Shown: in pieces, positions 11,103 to 24,700 of the stretch
Layout of the letters: every line of letters starts with the position of its first letter
How positions within the stretch are numbered: the first letter of the stretch is position 1
Assembly: GCA_025558095.1 (NCBI GenBank)
Contig: JAIVFI010000012.1
Location: 434,001 to 498,000 of the forward strand
DNA from: Hyaloraphidium curvatum
Taxonomy: Eukaryota; Monoblepharomycota; Hyaloraphidiomycetes; Hyaloraphidiales; Hyaloraphidiaceae
DNA: 64,000 nucleotides
Direction: 5' to 3'
The notes under the pieces: generated by a model
Told to the model about the DNA's origin: nothing
Seen by the model: the letters and a program-made list of their open reading frames with translations, nothing else
Database searches by the model: none
Position numbers and translations under genes: made by a program

Positions 11103-12281
11103 ATGGGCAACATTCGCACGAAGAAGCGGAAGCTGCTCGGACCGGAGGACGCGGGCGATCTCGCCGGAGCAACGGCAAACGGAGCCGCCGCAAACGAACC
11201 GCCCCCCGCTACACGCGACCCGCCTGCAGAGGGAAAGCCCGCAAAGGCGAAGATAAAGACAGGTCGCCGCGTGCTCGTCGCGGACGATCCCGAACCGGTT
11301 GTGCCTCCTGTTTCGCACAACCGCGAGACGATCTCTCCCACCGCCAATGACGCCGCCTCGTCGGAACTTCCGAACCTCGATGACGCGAAACAGGAAGCGA
11401 TCGGACGCTTCCTGGACCGATCGCTCCTTTTCCGCACTTTCGCCTGCCTGCAAATCCACATCGACGTCTTTGGGGACGAAGCCTCGCTCGAAGTCGTTGA
11501 ACGTTTCCTGTTCCGCCGACTCGTGACCTTCCTCGGGGCCGAGCGCCATACTGGCATGATCGACGGCGGGGGTTTCCCTCTCTACGTGACTGGGATTGCA
11601 CCAACCGATCAAATCGGTGTCGCGCGTCTGTCTGTGAGCTCGACGATGGAAGGCAAGGACGCGGCACACGTCTTCGTGATCCAGTCGACGGGGGAAACGA
11701 TCCAAATGAGCGAGGAAGCTTACGAGTCGTTGCGGACCAAGGTGGACGTCATTGCGGCGCATCCTGAAGATCGAGCGATCTGGGCGCGCGGCGTGGACGG
11801 TCCGATACTCGCGGAGCTGGCGGCGCGATACATCCTCGCCAACATGGAGTGGGAGCAGATGTCGCCGGTGATCAAGCAGCTTGCCGCACTCCGAGACAAT
11901 TCCCCGCGGAGCGTCGCGGACGCCGTGGCCGTCGCCGGCGGCTTCCGCGGCATGCAAAACTACGTCGCCGAGACCATCGCAGATTGCCGCACAGTCGACC
12001 AAGACCTGTTCGAAATCCTTCCGGCGTGCCTCCAAGAGCCCCTCCTTGTGCTCCGCCTGACGGGAGAGATCGTGGGCCAGGACGGTGTGATACAATCGCG
12101 ACTGTGGAGCGGCATCGTGTCCGCACGAGGGATGGGAGCCGATCTCGGAAGAGAGGCAGTCCGGGCATGGTGCACAAGGGGAGCAAGCGCCGGTGAAGAA
12201 GCGTTGAGGGCCGTGGGAAGGGTACTGAGGGAGAAAGACAAGGGCTTCTGGCGGGGTATCGGTGCTGGTATTGAGGTGTAG
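11103..12281 (+). CDS. Unrecognised intronless protein with N-terminal basic signal
   Basis: Open frame of about 392 codons starting MGNIRTKKRKLLG, an NLS-like basic stretch, followed by an Ala/Pro-rich linker to about residue 95. The rest is a regular folded-looking region with segments such as FLDRSLLFRTFACLQIHIDV, FRRLVTFLGAERHTGM and ILPACLQEPLLVLRLTGEIV. I do not recognise the family. It diverges from RIO1 with 117 bp between the start codons and ends 40 bp before the TIM13 stop codon. Regular codon use and tight packing between neighbours favour a real gene. The antisense strand is also open across it, but that strand carries no recognisable protein here. Confidence 0.7.
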   Translation: MGNIRTKKRKLLGPEDAGDLAGATANGAAANEPPPATRDPPAEGKPAKAKIKTGRRVLVADDPEPVVPPVSHNRETISPTANDAASSELPNLDDAKQEAIGRFLDRSLLFRTFACLQIHIDVFGDEASLEVVERFLFRRLVTFLGAERHTGMIDGGGFPLYVTGIAPTDQIGVARLSVSSTMEGKDAAHVFVIQSTGETIQMSEEAYESLRTKVDVIAAHPEDRAIWARGVDGPILAELAARYILANMEWEQMSPVIKQLAALRDNSPRSVADAVAVAGGFRGMQNYVAETIADCRTVDQDLFEILPACLQEPLLVLRLTGEIVGQDGVIQSRLWSGIVSARGMGADLGREAVRAWCTRGASAGEEALRAVGRVLREKDKGFWRGIGAGIEV

Positions 12282-12321
12282 ACAGAGAGCGTTGCGAGCC
12301 AGAGAACAGAGGAAACGCGCC

Positions 12322-12742
12322 CTAGTGCCCGCTGGCGTCCCCTGGGAAAGAGTCGATGTCAGACGGAACAAAGAACACGCCCCGTGCCGCCCACGTTGTA
12401 GCCTCTTCAGCAAGGTCACCGAAACCAAGTTCCAGGCCTGGACATACGAGTCAGAACAGCGCTGAGGGACTGAATCAGTCCATGAAAGACGTATGGGAAG
12501 AGAATCGCGTCCACCTGGGTGCACGTCGTCTCTGAACTGTCCAGTTTTGCCCCGGGAGTCGGAACGCAGAGGCGGAAGCAGTTCTTTTGGATCTTCTCGA
12601 CAAGCAGCGAGAAGTTTTGAACAGCAATCTGTCGGGCAAAGTGTCGTGGCGTTCAATGCCGCCGGAGCGACACTCGAGCCCGACCAACCTCCCGCTTGAC
12701 CTCGGCGATGATTTCCTCCTTCTTAGAGCGTGAAGAGGCCAT
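12322..12742 (-). CDS. TIM13: Small Tim chaperone, Tim13-like (twin CX3C)
   Basis: A small four-exon gene found by reading splice sites. Exon 1 encodes MASSRSKKEEIIAEVKRE, then IAVQNFSLLVEKIQKNCFRL with CVPTPGAKLDSSETTCTQ, then RCSDSYVQAWNLVSVTLL, ending LQRDASGH. The spliced product is about 84 residues. The two CX3C pairs, CFRLC and CTQRC, are correctly spaced for an intermembrane-space small Tim. The region before the first pair and the WNLVS helix fit Tim13 best. With Tim8 it escorts hydrophobic precursors to the TIM22 pathway. The introns are GTTGGT..GACAG, GTGGAC..CTCAG and GTGGGC..TCCCAG. It lies between gene 11103-12281 (+) and NudC (-), in tandem with NudC. Confidence 0.87.
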
Positions 12743-12873
12743 TTTGGAACAAAAGAAAGCGCGATGCGTCCGTGTACTGGACGTCGAACGGCTGGTCGAA
12801 ACGCGATGTTCGATGATGGATTGGACGCGTCGGCGACAGTGGTGCGAATGGGAAAAAGGTCGATCACATCTAT

Positions 12874-13841
12874 TCATCCGTTGATCTTGGCTCCGCCTGG
12901 CGTGCGAGTGGTCAGTATCGATCCATCTTTGCCACCGATCGGGCTCACTGAAGTCGAGCTCGGGATGTTGCTGCTGCAGTCTTCGCAAAGCCTCCTGCAA
13001 CAACCAAACCGATCAGACGGCCCACGGTGCGATCGAGACGCACTACACGCACCGCTTGCTTTTGTTGATCGCTGGTCGGCAGCCCCATCGACTTTTGCCT
13101 TTGATCGTACTGCCGCAATTGAGTTGGGTTTCCAGACAGCCAGGCGAGACCACACACCATCATCTTCTCGACCATGGCGCGCGTTTCTCCATCCAGGTCA
13201 GACAGTTTCGAGTTCTCGGGCTGGATCTTGGTCGTATCGATGGCTGGGTGGTGTGTGAGGACGTTCTTCCACCATTCCTGGCGATTGATCTTCTCCAGGT
13301 GGATCTGAAGCTCCGTTCCGTCTGGGAAACACATCGGGTCCATAAGCAACAGCTCGCGATTGCTGAGGACCAAGAAGCCCGACCAATGAGCCACGTGCAC
13401 TCGTCGACGTTGACAGGTTTGCAAAGTTCCCCCTAAGCAGGAAAGCGGCAATCGATGGCATGCCAGAAGGAAGCTCGGACCTCCAACTACCTCCATGATC
13501 GGTTCCTTGCCCTTGAACCCGACCTTGAGCTTGGTCTTCTTGATCTCCACGGTCACCTCCTTTCCTTTGGTCCCTTTCGGTACCGGCACGACAATGTCCA
13601 CGTCCCCCAGGGTCTGCCTCCATCGGTAAGGTAGCGCTAGTGTCCTCGGATGAGCTGGGTCTGATCCCGGTCCCCTTCGCGCGCGGGCCAGGGGTCACCT
13701 TCCTGCTCGGCCTTCTCCTTTGCCCGGGCAGCTGCTTCCTCCGCCTGCCGCAATCGACGCATCAGCGGTGCCCATTGAAACATCCAGATGGTTTATCGCG
13801 ACCTCGTTGGGCTCGGTCGGTGCCATCGCCTCGTCCTCCAT
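12874..13841 (-). CDS. nudC: NudC-like nuclear migration protein (CS domain)
   Basis: CS/p23-fold co-chaperone acting with Hsp90 and the dynein/LIS1 pathway. At least seven small exons, reconstructed by eye. The start is MEDEAMAPTEPNE, then the helix AEEAAARAKEKAEQEALPYR. The CS domain runs through WRQTLGDVDIVVPVPKGTKG, KKTKLKVGFKGKEPIME, GELCKPVNVDECTWLI and DGTELQIHLEKINRQEWW. The family signature follows: PENSKLSDLDGETRAMVEKM and YDQRQKSMGLPTSDQQKQ. The end is QQHPELDFSGAKING. The compact form without a long N-terminal domain matches fungal NudC. An alternative start is the Met five residues downstream (MAPTEP). Confidence 0.9.
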
Positions 13842-14036
13842 GGTTCCCCTCCCCAGCTTGATGATGGTTGGCGTCGCGGCGGCGTCGCGACCACAGACCC
13901 AGGTCGCCTGCCCTGCAATCGGCGCTGTGCTCTTTCTGGATCACTCGGATCACATAGTGCAGTGATACTGCCCAGTTTTTCGCCGCTGAGGTGGCGGATT
14001 GAGTTGGCGGACGACCGTTGAGCCTCCCCGGACGCG

Positions 14037-14597
14037 ATGCTCATTCTAAAGTCCATCGTGAACTGTATTGACAACTCGGGGGCAAGGGCCTGCGAAGTCA
14101 TCAACGTTTTGAAGGGGCGGCGGTGGGCATCGGCCGGCGATGAGGTGGTTGTCGTGGTGAAGAAGGCACGGACTGGGGTCCAAGCGACGGTGGCTGCGGG
14201 CGCCCCGGGCAGCACCAAGGTGAAGAAGGGCGAAGTCAGGTGGGTTCCTGTCTTCTGCTCTATAGTCAACGCTTCTCACTCTATCGGGATTGTGCCGTGA
14301 CCGCGGCTCCATGCTATCCCGGCCTCTCTTCACCTATGCTTTCTGGGGTGGCCGTTCGGGCGATCTTTTCGCTGTTCCTGGGACCAACTTGCCGACTAAA
14401 GCCGAGCGGTTATTGTTAGGACTGCCGCACCCGTCAGGCGGAAAGACGGCTCGATCATCCGGTTCGATGACAATGCCTGCGTCCTCATCGACAAGAAGGG
14501 GCAGCCGATCGGGAACCGGGTGCTGGGCGTCGTCGCCCAGGAGGTTCGGACTAAGGGCTGGGGGAAGATCACGGCACTGGCGCCAAAGGTCATCTAA
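14037..14597 (+). CDS. Mitochondrial ribosomal protein uL14m
   Basis: Two exons, 14037-14239 and 14402-14597, 132 residues. It is bacterial-type L14, not the cytosolic eL-type paralogue: [20 protein letters not shown] at the start, [20 protein letters not shown] across the 162-bp intron, then [20 protein letters not shown], and the end ITALAPKVI matches bacterial L14. It binds 23S-type rRNA in the large subunit at the subunit interface. There is no obvious presequence; the start coincides with the bacterial N-terminus. It is divergent from NudC with 195 bp between starts. Confidence 0.9.
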
Positions 14598-14938
14598 GGA
14601 GAAACGGTTGGAGTCGTGGTCTGTCGGCGAGAAGGGGTGGTGACGAGGCTGGCGCTGTGTAGCCTGTAGGTGTGTCTCTTGGCCTCTGGAGGAGTAAATG
14701 GACTTTCGATGCCTATTGGCGTCTTCGCGGTGCTAGTGCCGAAGGAAGGCGCGAGGAAGTTGCTGGAAAACGGGGGCTGACGGCACAGCCTCGTGCGCGC
14801 GAGGCAAAAGGCCAGCGTGTCAATTCGTGTCCTCTCTTCGCCCACTGCATTCACGCTCGACAAGCGGCATACCCCGCCGCAGCTCCCGCAATCCACGCAC
14901 CCAGGCGCCCTCTCCTTTCTCGCGCGTCGCGAACGGCA
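14598..14938 (+). promoter_or_regulatory. BiP upstream region with UPRE-like element
   Basis: This 341-bp gap precedes the BiP start codon. At 14813-14821 it contains CAGCGTGTC, identical to the core of the yeast KAR2 unfolded-protein response element bound by Hac1, about 118 bp upstream of the ATG. The region between it and the ATG is CT-rich. No coding exon was recognised here. Function is inferred from the motif match and from its position before an ER chaperone gene. Confidence 0.5.
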
Positions 14939-17392
<2,454 letters not shown>

Positions 17393-17535
17393 AATTGTAC
17401 ATTTCCGGCGAAAAACATAGAGCTGAGCGCTGAACTGACGTTGACCTCGATTGCATCGGCGAGAATGATGGAGCCGAACTGACTTGGTTTTGACTCCCGA
17501 CGGCGCTCCGGTAGCCCCTCCCCTCGCTTCACACC

Positions 17536-18777
17536 ATGACGTCTACGCGGGCGCTGCTGCAGCTCGCTGTGGCCGTGGCGGTGGTGTACCGCGCTGTGCT
17601 CGTGACGCTGGGGCTCGGGCTGCCTGAGCTGCTGTTTGCGGTGTCGGTCGCGGCCGCGGTGCTCTCGCTTGCCCGCCGCCGCTTCGAGTGGGTCAGCGAC
17701 GTGCTCAGCGTGCAGACGCCTCCGACGCCTGTTGTGACGCTTGTTGCTGCGGGCGGGCGCGGCGTGGCGCTGGCGTGGGGCGCGGGGCGCGCGGGTGCGC
17801 CGGCGGGGGCCGCGTCGTTCCTGCTCGACGTTGCGGCGCACGGGCCGGGCGACGAGCCGCTGCGGTGGGCCACGCAGGTGCCGCACGCGCCGGGCGAGTC
17901 GGTCGTCGAGCTCGGCGAGCTGCCGCCGGCCGCCACGTACCGCATCCGCGTGTGGGCCGTCGGCGCGCGCGACGGCCTCAAGATCGCGTCGGCGCCCGTC
18001 ATCGTCGCGCTGCCGCCGGCAGACGCGCCGGAGCCGCGGCGCATCGAGGAGCGCAAGCCGCCGCCGCCGCCCGCGGACGCAAAGCCGGACCTGGCTATGA
18101 TCCTGCACGCGACAAGCTTCGCCAAGCAGCGCCAGAGCGCTGAGCAGGAGGTGCAGCTGCTGGCGAGCAGTCTGCAGGAGGAGGAGGCCGCGCTGCAGGC
18201 TGAGCTGCGCGGCCTGCGCGAGGTGCGCAGGCAGGAGGACTCGACGCGCAAGAGCCTGCTGCGCGGGCTGCGCGAGATGGAGGACAGCCGCAAGAACGCC
18301 GAGATGGAGCTCCAGCGCAAGCAGAAGGAGTGCGCCGACGCCGCGGAGCTCGTCAACGCCGCCGCGGCCACCGCGGACGAGTGGTCGGCGGAGCTGCAGT
18401 CCATCCAGGAGGGGACGTCGCTGACGGTCGAGAACGTGACCCAGATGGCCAGCCAGCGGAGGACGCAGCTCGTGGACACCCTGTCCGCCAAGGCCCGGGA
18501 GGGCAACGAGCTCAGGGACGTCGTGAACGGCTTGCGCGAGCAGGTGCTGGCCATCGAGGCCGAGATCAAGTTGGCCTGGAATACAATCGCCAACCTCGCC
18601 GTCGCCTCGCCCCCCGAGCCCTTTGGCGTGAGCGCCGAGTGGCAAGAGGAGCTGCTCGCGCTCCAGGCCGAAGCCACCCGCCGCCAGAACGAGGCCGTCG
18701 CACTCGAGGCCCTCCTCGTCGAAGAGTCTCGCCAGAAGATGGCTCTCTTGAGGGATCTCGCCGCGGCGACCCGGTGA
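17536..18777 (+). CDS. Membrane-anchored FN3-like / coiled-coil protein
   Basis: Intronless gene of 413 codons. Residues about 7-45 are strongly hydrophobic (LLQLAVAVAVVYRAVLVTLG and following), a likely signal anchor. Residues about 55-150 look like a fibronectin type III fold (TPPTPVVTLVAAGGRGVALA, then ATYRIRVWAVGARDGL). After a Pro-rich linker, residues about 180-410 are a long coiled coil rich in Glu, Gln and Leu. Fungal proteins with this TM-FN3-coiled-coil layout are known to me only as uncharacterised. The specific function is unknown. It ends 18 bp before the TEL1 stop codon of the opposite strand. Confidence 0.75.
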   Translation: MTSTRALLQLAVAVAVVYRAVLVTLGLGLPELLFAVSVAAAVLSLARRRFEWVSDVLSVQTPPTPVVTLVAAGGRGVALAWGAGRAGAPAGAASFLLDVAAHGPGDEPLRWATQVPHAPGESVVELGELPPAATYRIRVWAVGARDGLKIASAPVIVALPPADAPEPRRIEERKPPPPPADAKPDLAMILHATSFAKQRQSAEQEVQLLASSLQEEEAALQAELRGLREVRRQEDSTRKSLLRGLREMEDSRKNAEMELQRKQKECADAAELVNAAAATADEWSAELQSIQEGTSLTVENVTQMASQRRTQLVDTLSAKAREGNELRDVVNGLREQVLAIEAEIKLAWNTIANLAVASPPEPFGVSAEWQEELLALQAEATRRQNEAVALEALLVEESRQKMALLRDLAAATR

Positions 18778-18795
18778 TTGTGGGGCATCGCTGTA

Positions 18796-21700
18796 TCAGA
18801 GATACGCTTGCCAGCCGGAGAAGAGTAGCGCGAGTTTCTCGGGGTCCGTGGCCGTCTGGATCAGCTCGTTGATCTGGCACTGCACGCTGACGGTGTTGGC
18901 GAGCTTTGCCCGCACTGTGCCGATGCTCCTGTCGGCTTCAGTGTTGACATTCGGAAGACCTCTCGCCTCGTTGCGGTCGTCGTCGACGGTCGCTCGAACC
19001 GGGGCAGCCCTAAAGACGGTGGATGGGTCGCGTTAGCTGCGGCGGAGCGCACGAGCCAAAGGGACGAACCATCGTTGCAACTGCGACGGGCGGCGGCGTG
19101 GCGAGCGGTCAGTCAAGTCGCGTTGGGCCATCAGTGCAGCGCGTCGCTCACGGGATCGTACCGCAGCACGTCCAGCAACGTGAGCAGCATGTTGGACGCC
19201 AAAGGAGAGCGCAATAGTGCGAGCACCTCCTCGCAGGATTTCCTGTGTAGCGGTCGCGGCTCTCACACGGCCAATCGATGCGCACTCCTCGTGGTCTTAC
19301 CTGAAAAGGCCTTCGACACCCGTGATCCCGAACCCGTCGATCGTGTCCTGGGTCAAGCGGAAGGGCACGGTCTCCGGGACGGAGAGCTGCTTTCCCATCT
19401 CGAAGGCGATGCCGAAGTCGATGTGCACGAGGGCACCCGTCACCTTGTCCATCAGCATGTTGTTGACGTGGCGGTCGCCGAGGCCTGTCCGAGATGGTGA
19501 GACCGGAAGCCGGCTTGCGCTGCACCGCGCCCACCCAAGATCCATCCAACTATCGCCATAGTCGCGACCGACTTGGTGTACGTCTGGCGGCAGTCGAACC
19601 ATTCCTGCGGCGAGGCGTAAGTAGAGCGAAGCGGTTGCGCAAGGGGAGCCAACCTGGGGATCCAGGTAGCTTTCTTCGAAGAAGTGCCGGAAAACGGGCT
19701 TGAGATCGTTAAGGATGCGACGAAACGTCTCGACCCTCTGCTGCACGGGCTGCTTCTGTGCGTCGCTGATCATTTTGCGCGCAGCCGCGGGAGCAAGATC
19801 TCGGGGTCGATAGCTGGAGGTCGACGTCACGACCGAGCCGTTCCCAATAACTCCTCAACCTACCGAGCATGAGCGTGAGCCAACCAGTCGCCCAACGGGA
19901 CGGATCCTTCCACCCTGTTGCGGTGTGGTCAAGCGCCTCCCAACAGCGCACGGTGACGAAACTGTACCATTCAAGCACACCCGTTATGTTGGACAGAGGA
20001 AACACCTTGTAGGTGCGGATGTAGAGACGGCGACGCCTCGTCGAAATGTTGCCACGGAGGAGGCCGTTGATGGTGGAGAACATGGTCGAGAAAATGGCAT
20101 CCTGTCGGACGTCATCCTTCTTCACCAGCTGCGGGTAGGCCCTAAAGGTAATGAGTCGGCTCCGAATCCGCGCTCAACACTCGCGCCAGCAAGTCCACCC
20201 ACTTGCCGTCGCTTCCGATGCAAATGACCTTCTTCGGCATAGTTATGCCTCCGTGCGAGATGGTCACATCGGGGCCAAAACCCTTGACGGTGACGTAGCC
20301 GCGGTAGACGGCCCCTTTGTCAACCGGCATGTCCCGCGTCACGATGGGGACGGCGCTATAATCGTGGATTGCTGCCAGCTTCGGTGCCTGCGAAACATCA
20401 ATCTAAGTCGGCCCAGCCGCCGGGCATTGCCAAGTATACCTCTTTTGCCAGCGGAATGGGCTTCGATGCCTCGGACTTGTACTTCGCAAAGTCTCGCACC
20501 GCAAGTTCTTCGTATGCGAGCAAGAGGTGCTGGGAAGGACCGGAATGAGCAAATCATGCAGGCAAGCGGATCCCGGCGAGTGGTCACCTCCATCTGCTTG
20601 GCCCGCAGTTTTGTTGCCTCAGATTTCGCCTTCAGCACAAAGGCGAAGATAGCAGTTGCTGCTTTGGAGCGCGATGCCGAAGCGTCAGTCGATCTGCTCG
20701 GGCCGCCATCCGCATTTCGCAGCGCGAAAACGGTGGGAAGGCAGTGAAAGGGATGCTGGCGCTGGGGATGAGAGTCCGACGGACGCGACTTGGCGCGGCC
20801 GAACCTCGGAGACCATGCGGCACAGGAGGGTCTGCAGGACGTTTTGAAAGGCGTCCTTGGAATTCATCAGTCTCCCAGATAGCTTTGATCGGCCGACATC
20901 AGCTGCGAGCGCCAAACAGCGGAACGCGGCTCACCTGATATACTAGGCCGACAAACTTGTGTGACGCCACTGTCCCAAGATTCGCGGCGAGAATGTCGTT
21001 GACAACGGAGTCTCCTGCATGCGACAGCCACAGGGATACCAGGCGAGACACGTCCATTGAGTCAAATGCATCGGTCAAGGCAAGAGACCTTGTGTAGCTG
21101 CGAATGGCAAGCTCCAGGTACTTTCTTTCCTCTCTTTCGAGATCAGCTATTGCCAGATCATCTTGTTGCAGAGTCTGACGGCCTTTCTTGATGCGAGCAT
21201 TGAGCCTATCTGCCTCGTTCTTGTCGCGCTGCCCCATTTTCTTTAGCTGATCCGACTCCATCGCAATTTCGTCGCTCTGATAGAACCGCATCAGGACAAG
21301 AGGGTCGGGCCGGAACGCAGTCCCCTACCTTTTGCTCTCGGCGCGCCTTTGCTTCTTCCAAGCGCCCAGATGTCCGGAAAGCAACAATGTGTTCGTCGGC
21401 ATACCGAGCCAACTCATGCATAGCCTTTCCCCGATCCGGATTGCCTTCGTCATCCGCGGACAGTAAAAGATAACGGTCGATCACGGAGAGGGGTTGCTCC
21501 AACTAGAAGAGCGTCAGCGGATCCATGCAGCTCTGCAGGCGCACGCACCCTCTCTGCTCCGACGTAGCGCCCCAGGAGACAACGAATCGGAGACACATTG
21601 TTCCCCCCGATGCTGTTCTTCAGAGCCGTTCCAAGCAAGGTCTCGAGCTTGCGTATGGCGAGACTCCTCTCGTCCCAAGCCCAAAGCGCCTTGGCTTCTT

Positions 21701-24700
21701 CGCAGTGAGTAGCCAGATCCCACTCCGAGGCCAGCTTGGAGTGTCGCGGAACGCTGCTCAGCTCCTTATGGAGGGTGGCCAATTGCGCTACGGCAAGCTG
21801 AGTTGATCCGGCTTTGCGGGCCAGCCGAACAAACTGCGCCTGATGGCTGCACAGAAAGTCTCTCACGCTGTCCACGTCAAGGCCAGCGGTCGCGTCCGCT
21901 TCTTTGGCGATCAAAAGCATGTGCGTTCTGTGCATATGTCAGGCGACGAAAGGCTCGGTTGCAGGGGAAACTCACCTTGCCGAAAGCAGTGGCTCGACAT
22001 CCGAGAACGCCCAATCATCCTTGATCACGCTTAGGCGCAGTTGCCACAGCTCAACCAACGCGCCCATCTCTCGTTGCCGTGAAAGCACCTCGGTCATCTC
22101 CTCAACCTCACGTGCCAGCAGTCCTTTGCGCGCGATTGATGCGACCTTTGCCCACGAGTCAATGCCGGTACTGGTGAGCTCGTCGCTGCACTGCGTGTAG
22201 ATTCGCTCCAGCATGCTGGAAATTCGTTCACGGCTACTCAGGTCCGCCAAAGAATCCATCAGCCGGTGAAACTGCGCGTTAAAGGTCGTCCCGCCCAACA
22301 TATCGGCTTCTTCGTTCCAGCAGCCTGTTCTCCATGCAGCTTCCGCCTGAATGTCCGACAAAGTCGAATCCAGGTCACTCTTCCCCTGCAGAAACCCCGA
22401 CAGAGTGTTGAAGAGTCCGAGTCCGGCAAGGGAGCGTGCAACCGCCCGTGATCCTGCAGAGTGGCAACGTTCCGTTACAACACAGAGCGGATGGCATCGA
22501 AAACTAACCTTGAGCACCGCCTGTGGCATCGGTGAGCCCAAGGCTTTTGAACCTGGAAAGAAACATACTCAGACGCCAAGACCATCTGCTTCGTGCTCCC
22601 GACTTACCACTGCCGCTCGTGTTCGAAGCGACGAGACAATTCGGTGGGGCGGAATAATGACAGGTCCCCGTACATCATCTGCATCGCGTCGAAGTTGTCC
22701 GCGTCGAGGTTCTCGAAGATCTTGAGGACCATGTCGCGCCCTTCCCTCCGAACCCCGCTGCCCCTGCGCAGATCGGGTGCGTTCGGAACGACCTGCTCCA
22801 GGAACAGTAGCGCCGTGGCAAACATCTGGGACAAGGAGCCACGATTTCGGTTTTCGCGGAGTGTGAGGGGACACCATCTCAACCAACCTTGGTTTTTATT
22901 GCGGCCTGTCCCAGGAATGATGCATCAGATCGACAGAAGCGACCGACAGGCGGCGAAGCCGACGATCTACCTTTGCGATTTCGAGCGAGTCAAGAGAGCC
23001 CACAAACGACTTGATCTCCTGCATCTGCGGGTGGTCCCTTTGAGCTCGCAGAAACAGAAGAATCCGGATGACGTTGGAGATGGCAGCTGGCGTTTGATCC
23101 TCGTGAGAGCCAAAGAAGGTCTTGAAAGCGGCTACGAGCGCATCCTTGTTCTGGGTCGGAACTTCCTTGGCGTTCGTCGGCATTCGCCCGGGGCAATCAA
23201 ACGGTGGAACAAGCGCAAGGAACACCACGAACGGAAGTAGCTCCTCGGCGAGCCTTGGATTCAGGCGCACCACGTCTCGTGCGTACCTCATGGCTGCGAG
23301 TGCACCGTGAGAGCGGGCTCCGAAGCACATGATGCCGCAGCTTACCCAAGCTATACGTGTGGGGAGCCAGCGATTCAAAGGCTGCAACCAGCCAAGCGTC
23401 ATGCGTTTTCGACGCAGACTCGCTCAGGGAATCCGGCGATGGGATGCTTAAATCCGCTGCGGCCAGCTTCGTTCTAGAAGCGACAGGCGGCCCATTGCCC
23501 AACTCCTTGATGACGGTGACATATCCAGCGACGTTCTGAAAGCTCGGCAACTGGAGCTTCAAATTGGGATCGCGAAGCAGCATTCGCAAAGCGTCCCTAG
23601 CATGCAACGAGACTTGCGCGAGTCCCGAGTCCGATGCAAGGTCAAGCAACAGGGCAATGACATGAGCGTAAATCGGAGCGTACGAAAGGGCAATTGGATC
23701 CTTGCTCTTCGAGAGGAGACTACGGTATCCGAACGAAAATGCCGATCCGACGGTCAGCCTTGAGCCGTCTTCCACGATCCCGATTGCGGAGAGCGCGCGG
23801 ATAGAGCTCGCTTTCAGCCGCTCCGGAGAGCCGTTGTTGGTTGCGATGGATGACAAAACCGACAGCGTCCGCGATGCAAGAGCTGCGTTGTGCTCGCTTC
23901 GGAGCTCGACGAGGAAAGATGCTTTCGACGCCATCCCCAGAACGTCCGCGATGTTCGTCGTAAGAAGCGCCTGGGATCGAACGCCGAGCAAGGCCAGACT
24001 GGCCAGATCGGATTCCATGTCGTTCCGACGAGCCAAAGCAAGTTGGCGCAAGATGTCCAAAGTTCGACCGTCGTCCCTCATGCACGCCGCCACATTCCAC
24101 ATCTGCCGAGCGGCCCGAGCATCGAAACGAGGACTACGGCTCAGCAGCGCGCGGATGCAAACATAGACGCCGTTGACTTCATGCGCGGAAGAAGGGTTGG
24201 TTTTCGTCAGAACGTTGGCGAGCGTCATGAGTACTTGGGACAACTGCGTGTCCCATGTCTGTAACGGAAAAGAGTCACAAAGTGGGACCTGATCCGCAAA
24301 AGGCGTCTCACCTCATGCGGAACGAGTCCAACGAGCCAGATGAATATGTGTACCGAGAGGGACGACGTGGTAGCGAGCTCTGCCAGAGCTTGCAATGCGA
24401 CTTTGCACGGACTTGAGAAAAGACTGGCTTTGCCATTCGCGCAGAAACCTACCCTGCACGCAGAGGCCGCTGTTGACGACCGTGGGCTCCGACAAGGCGA
24501 GAAGGACGGCAAACCCGGCAGCAAAATCGTCAGCCTCTCCGGGCAAATCCGTAGAGAACCTGCTCAAGAGCATGCGATCGATGCACCACGCAACATACGC
24601 CGGGTCGCTCAGATTGATTCCGAAATCTGGCACATTCTGTCGTTGCGCGATGTTAAGGAGGCAATCCGCGAAGTGTTCTCAGAGACCCACCTGTCGGAAG

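Noticed and set aside
10986-12656. Upstream part of a 901-codon minus-strand frame running into RIO1
   Set aside because: It is antisense to the gene at 11103-12281, and its first part is TIM13 sequence in and out of frame. The RIO1 start at 10985 is sufficient.
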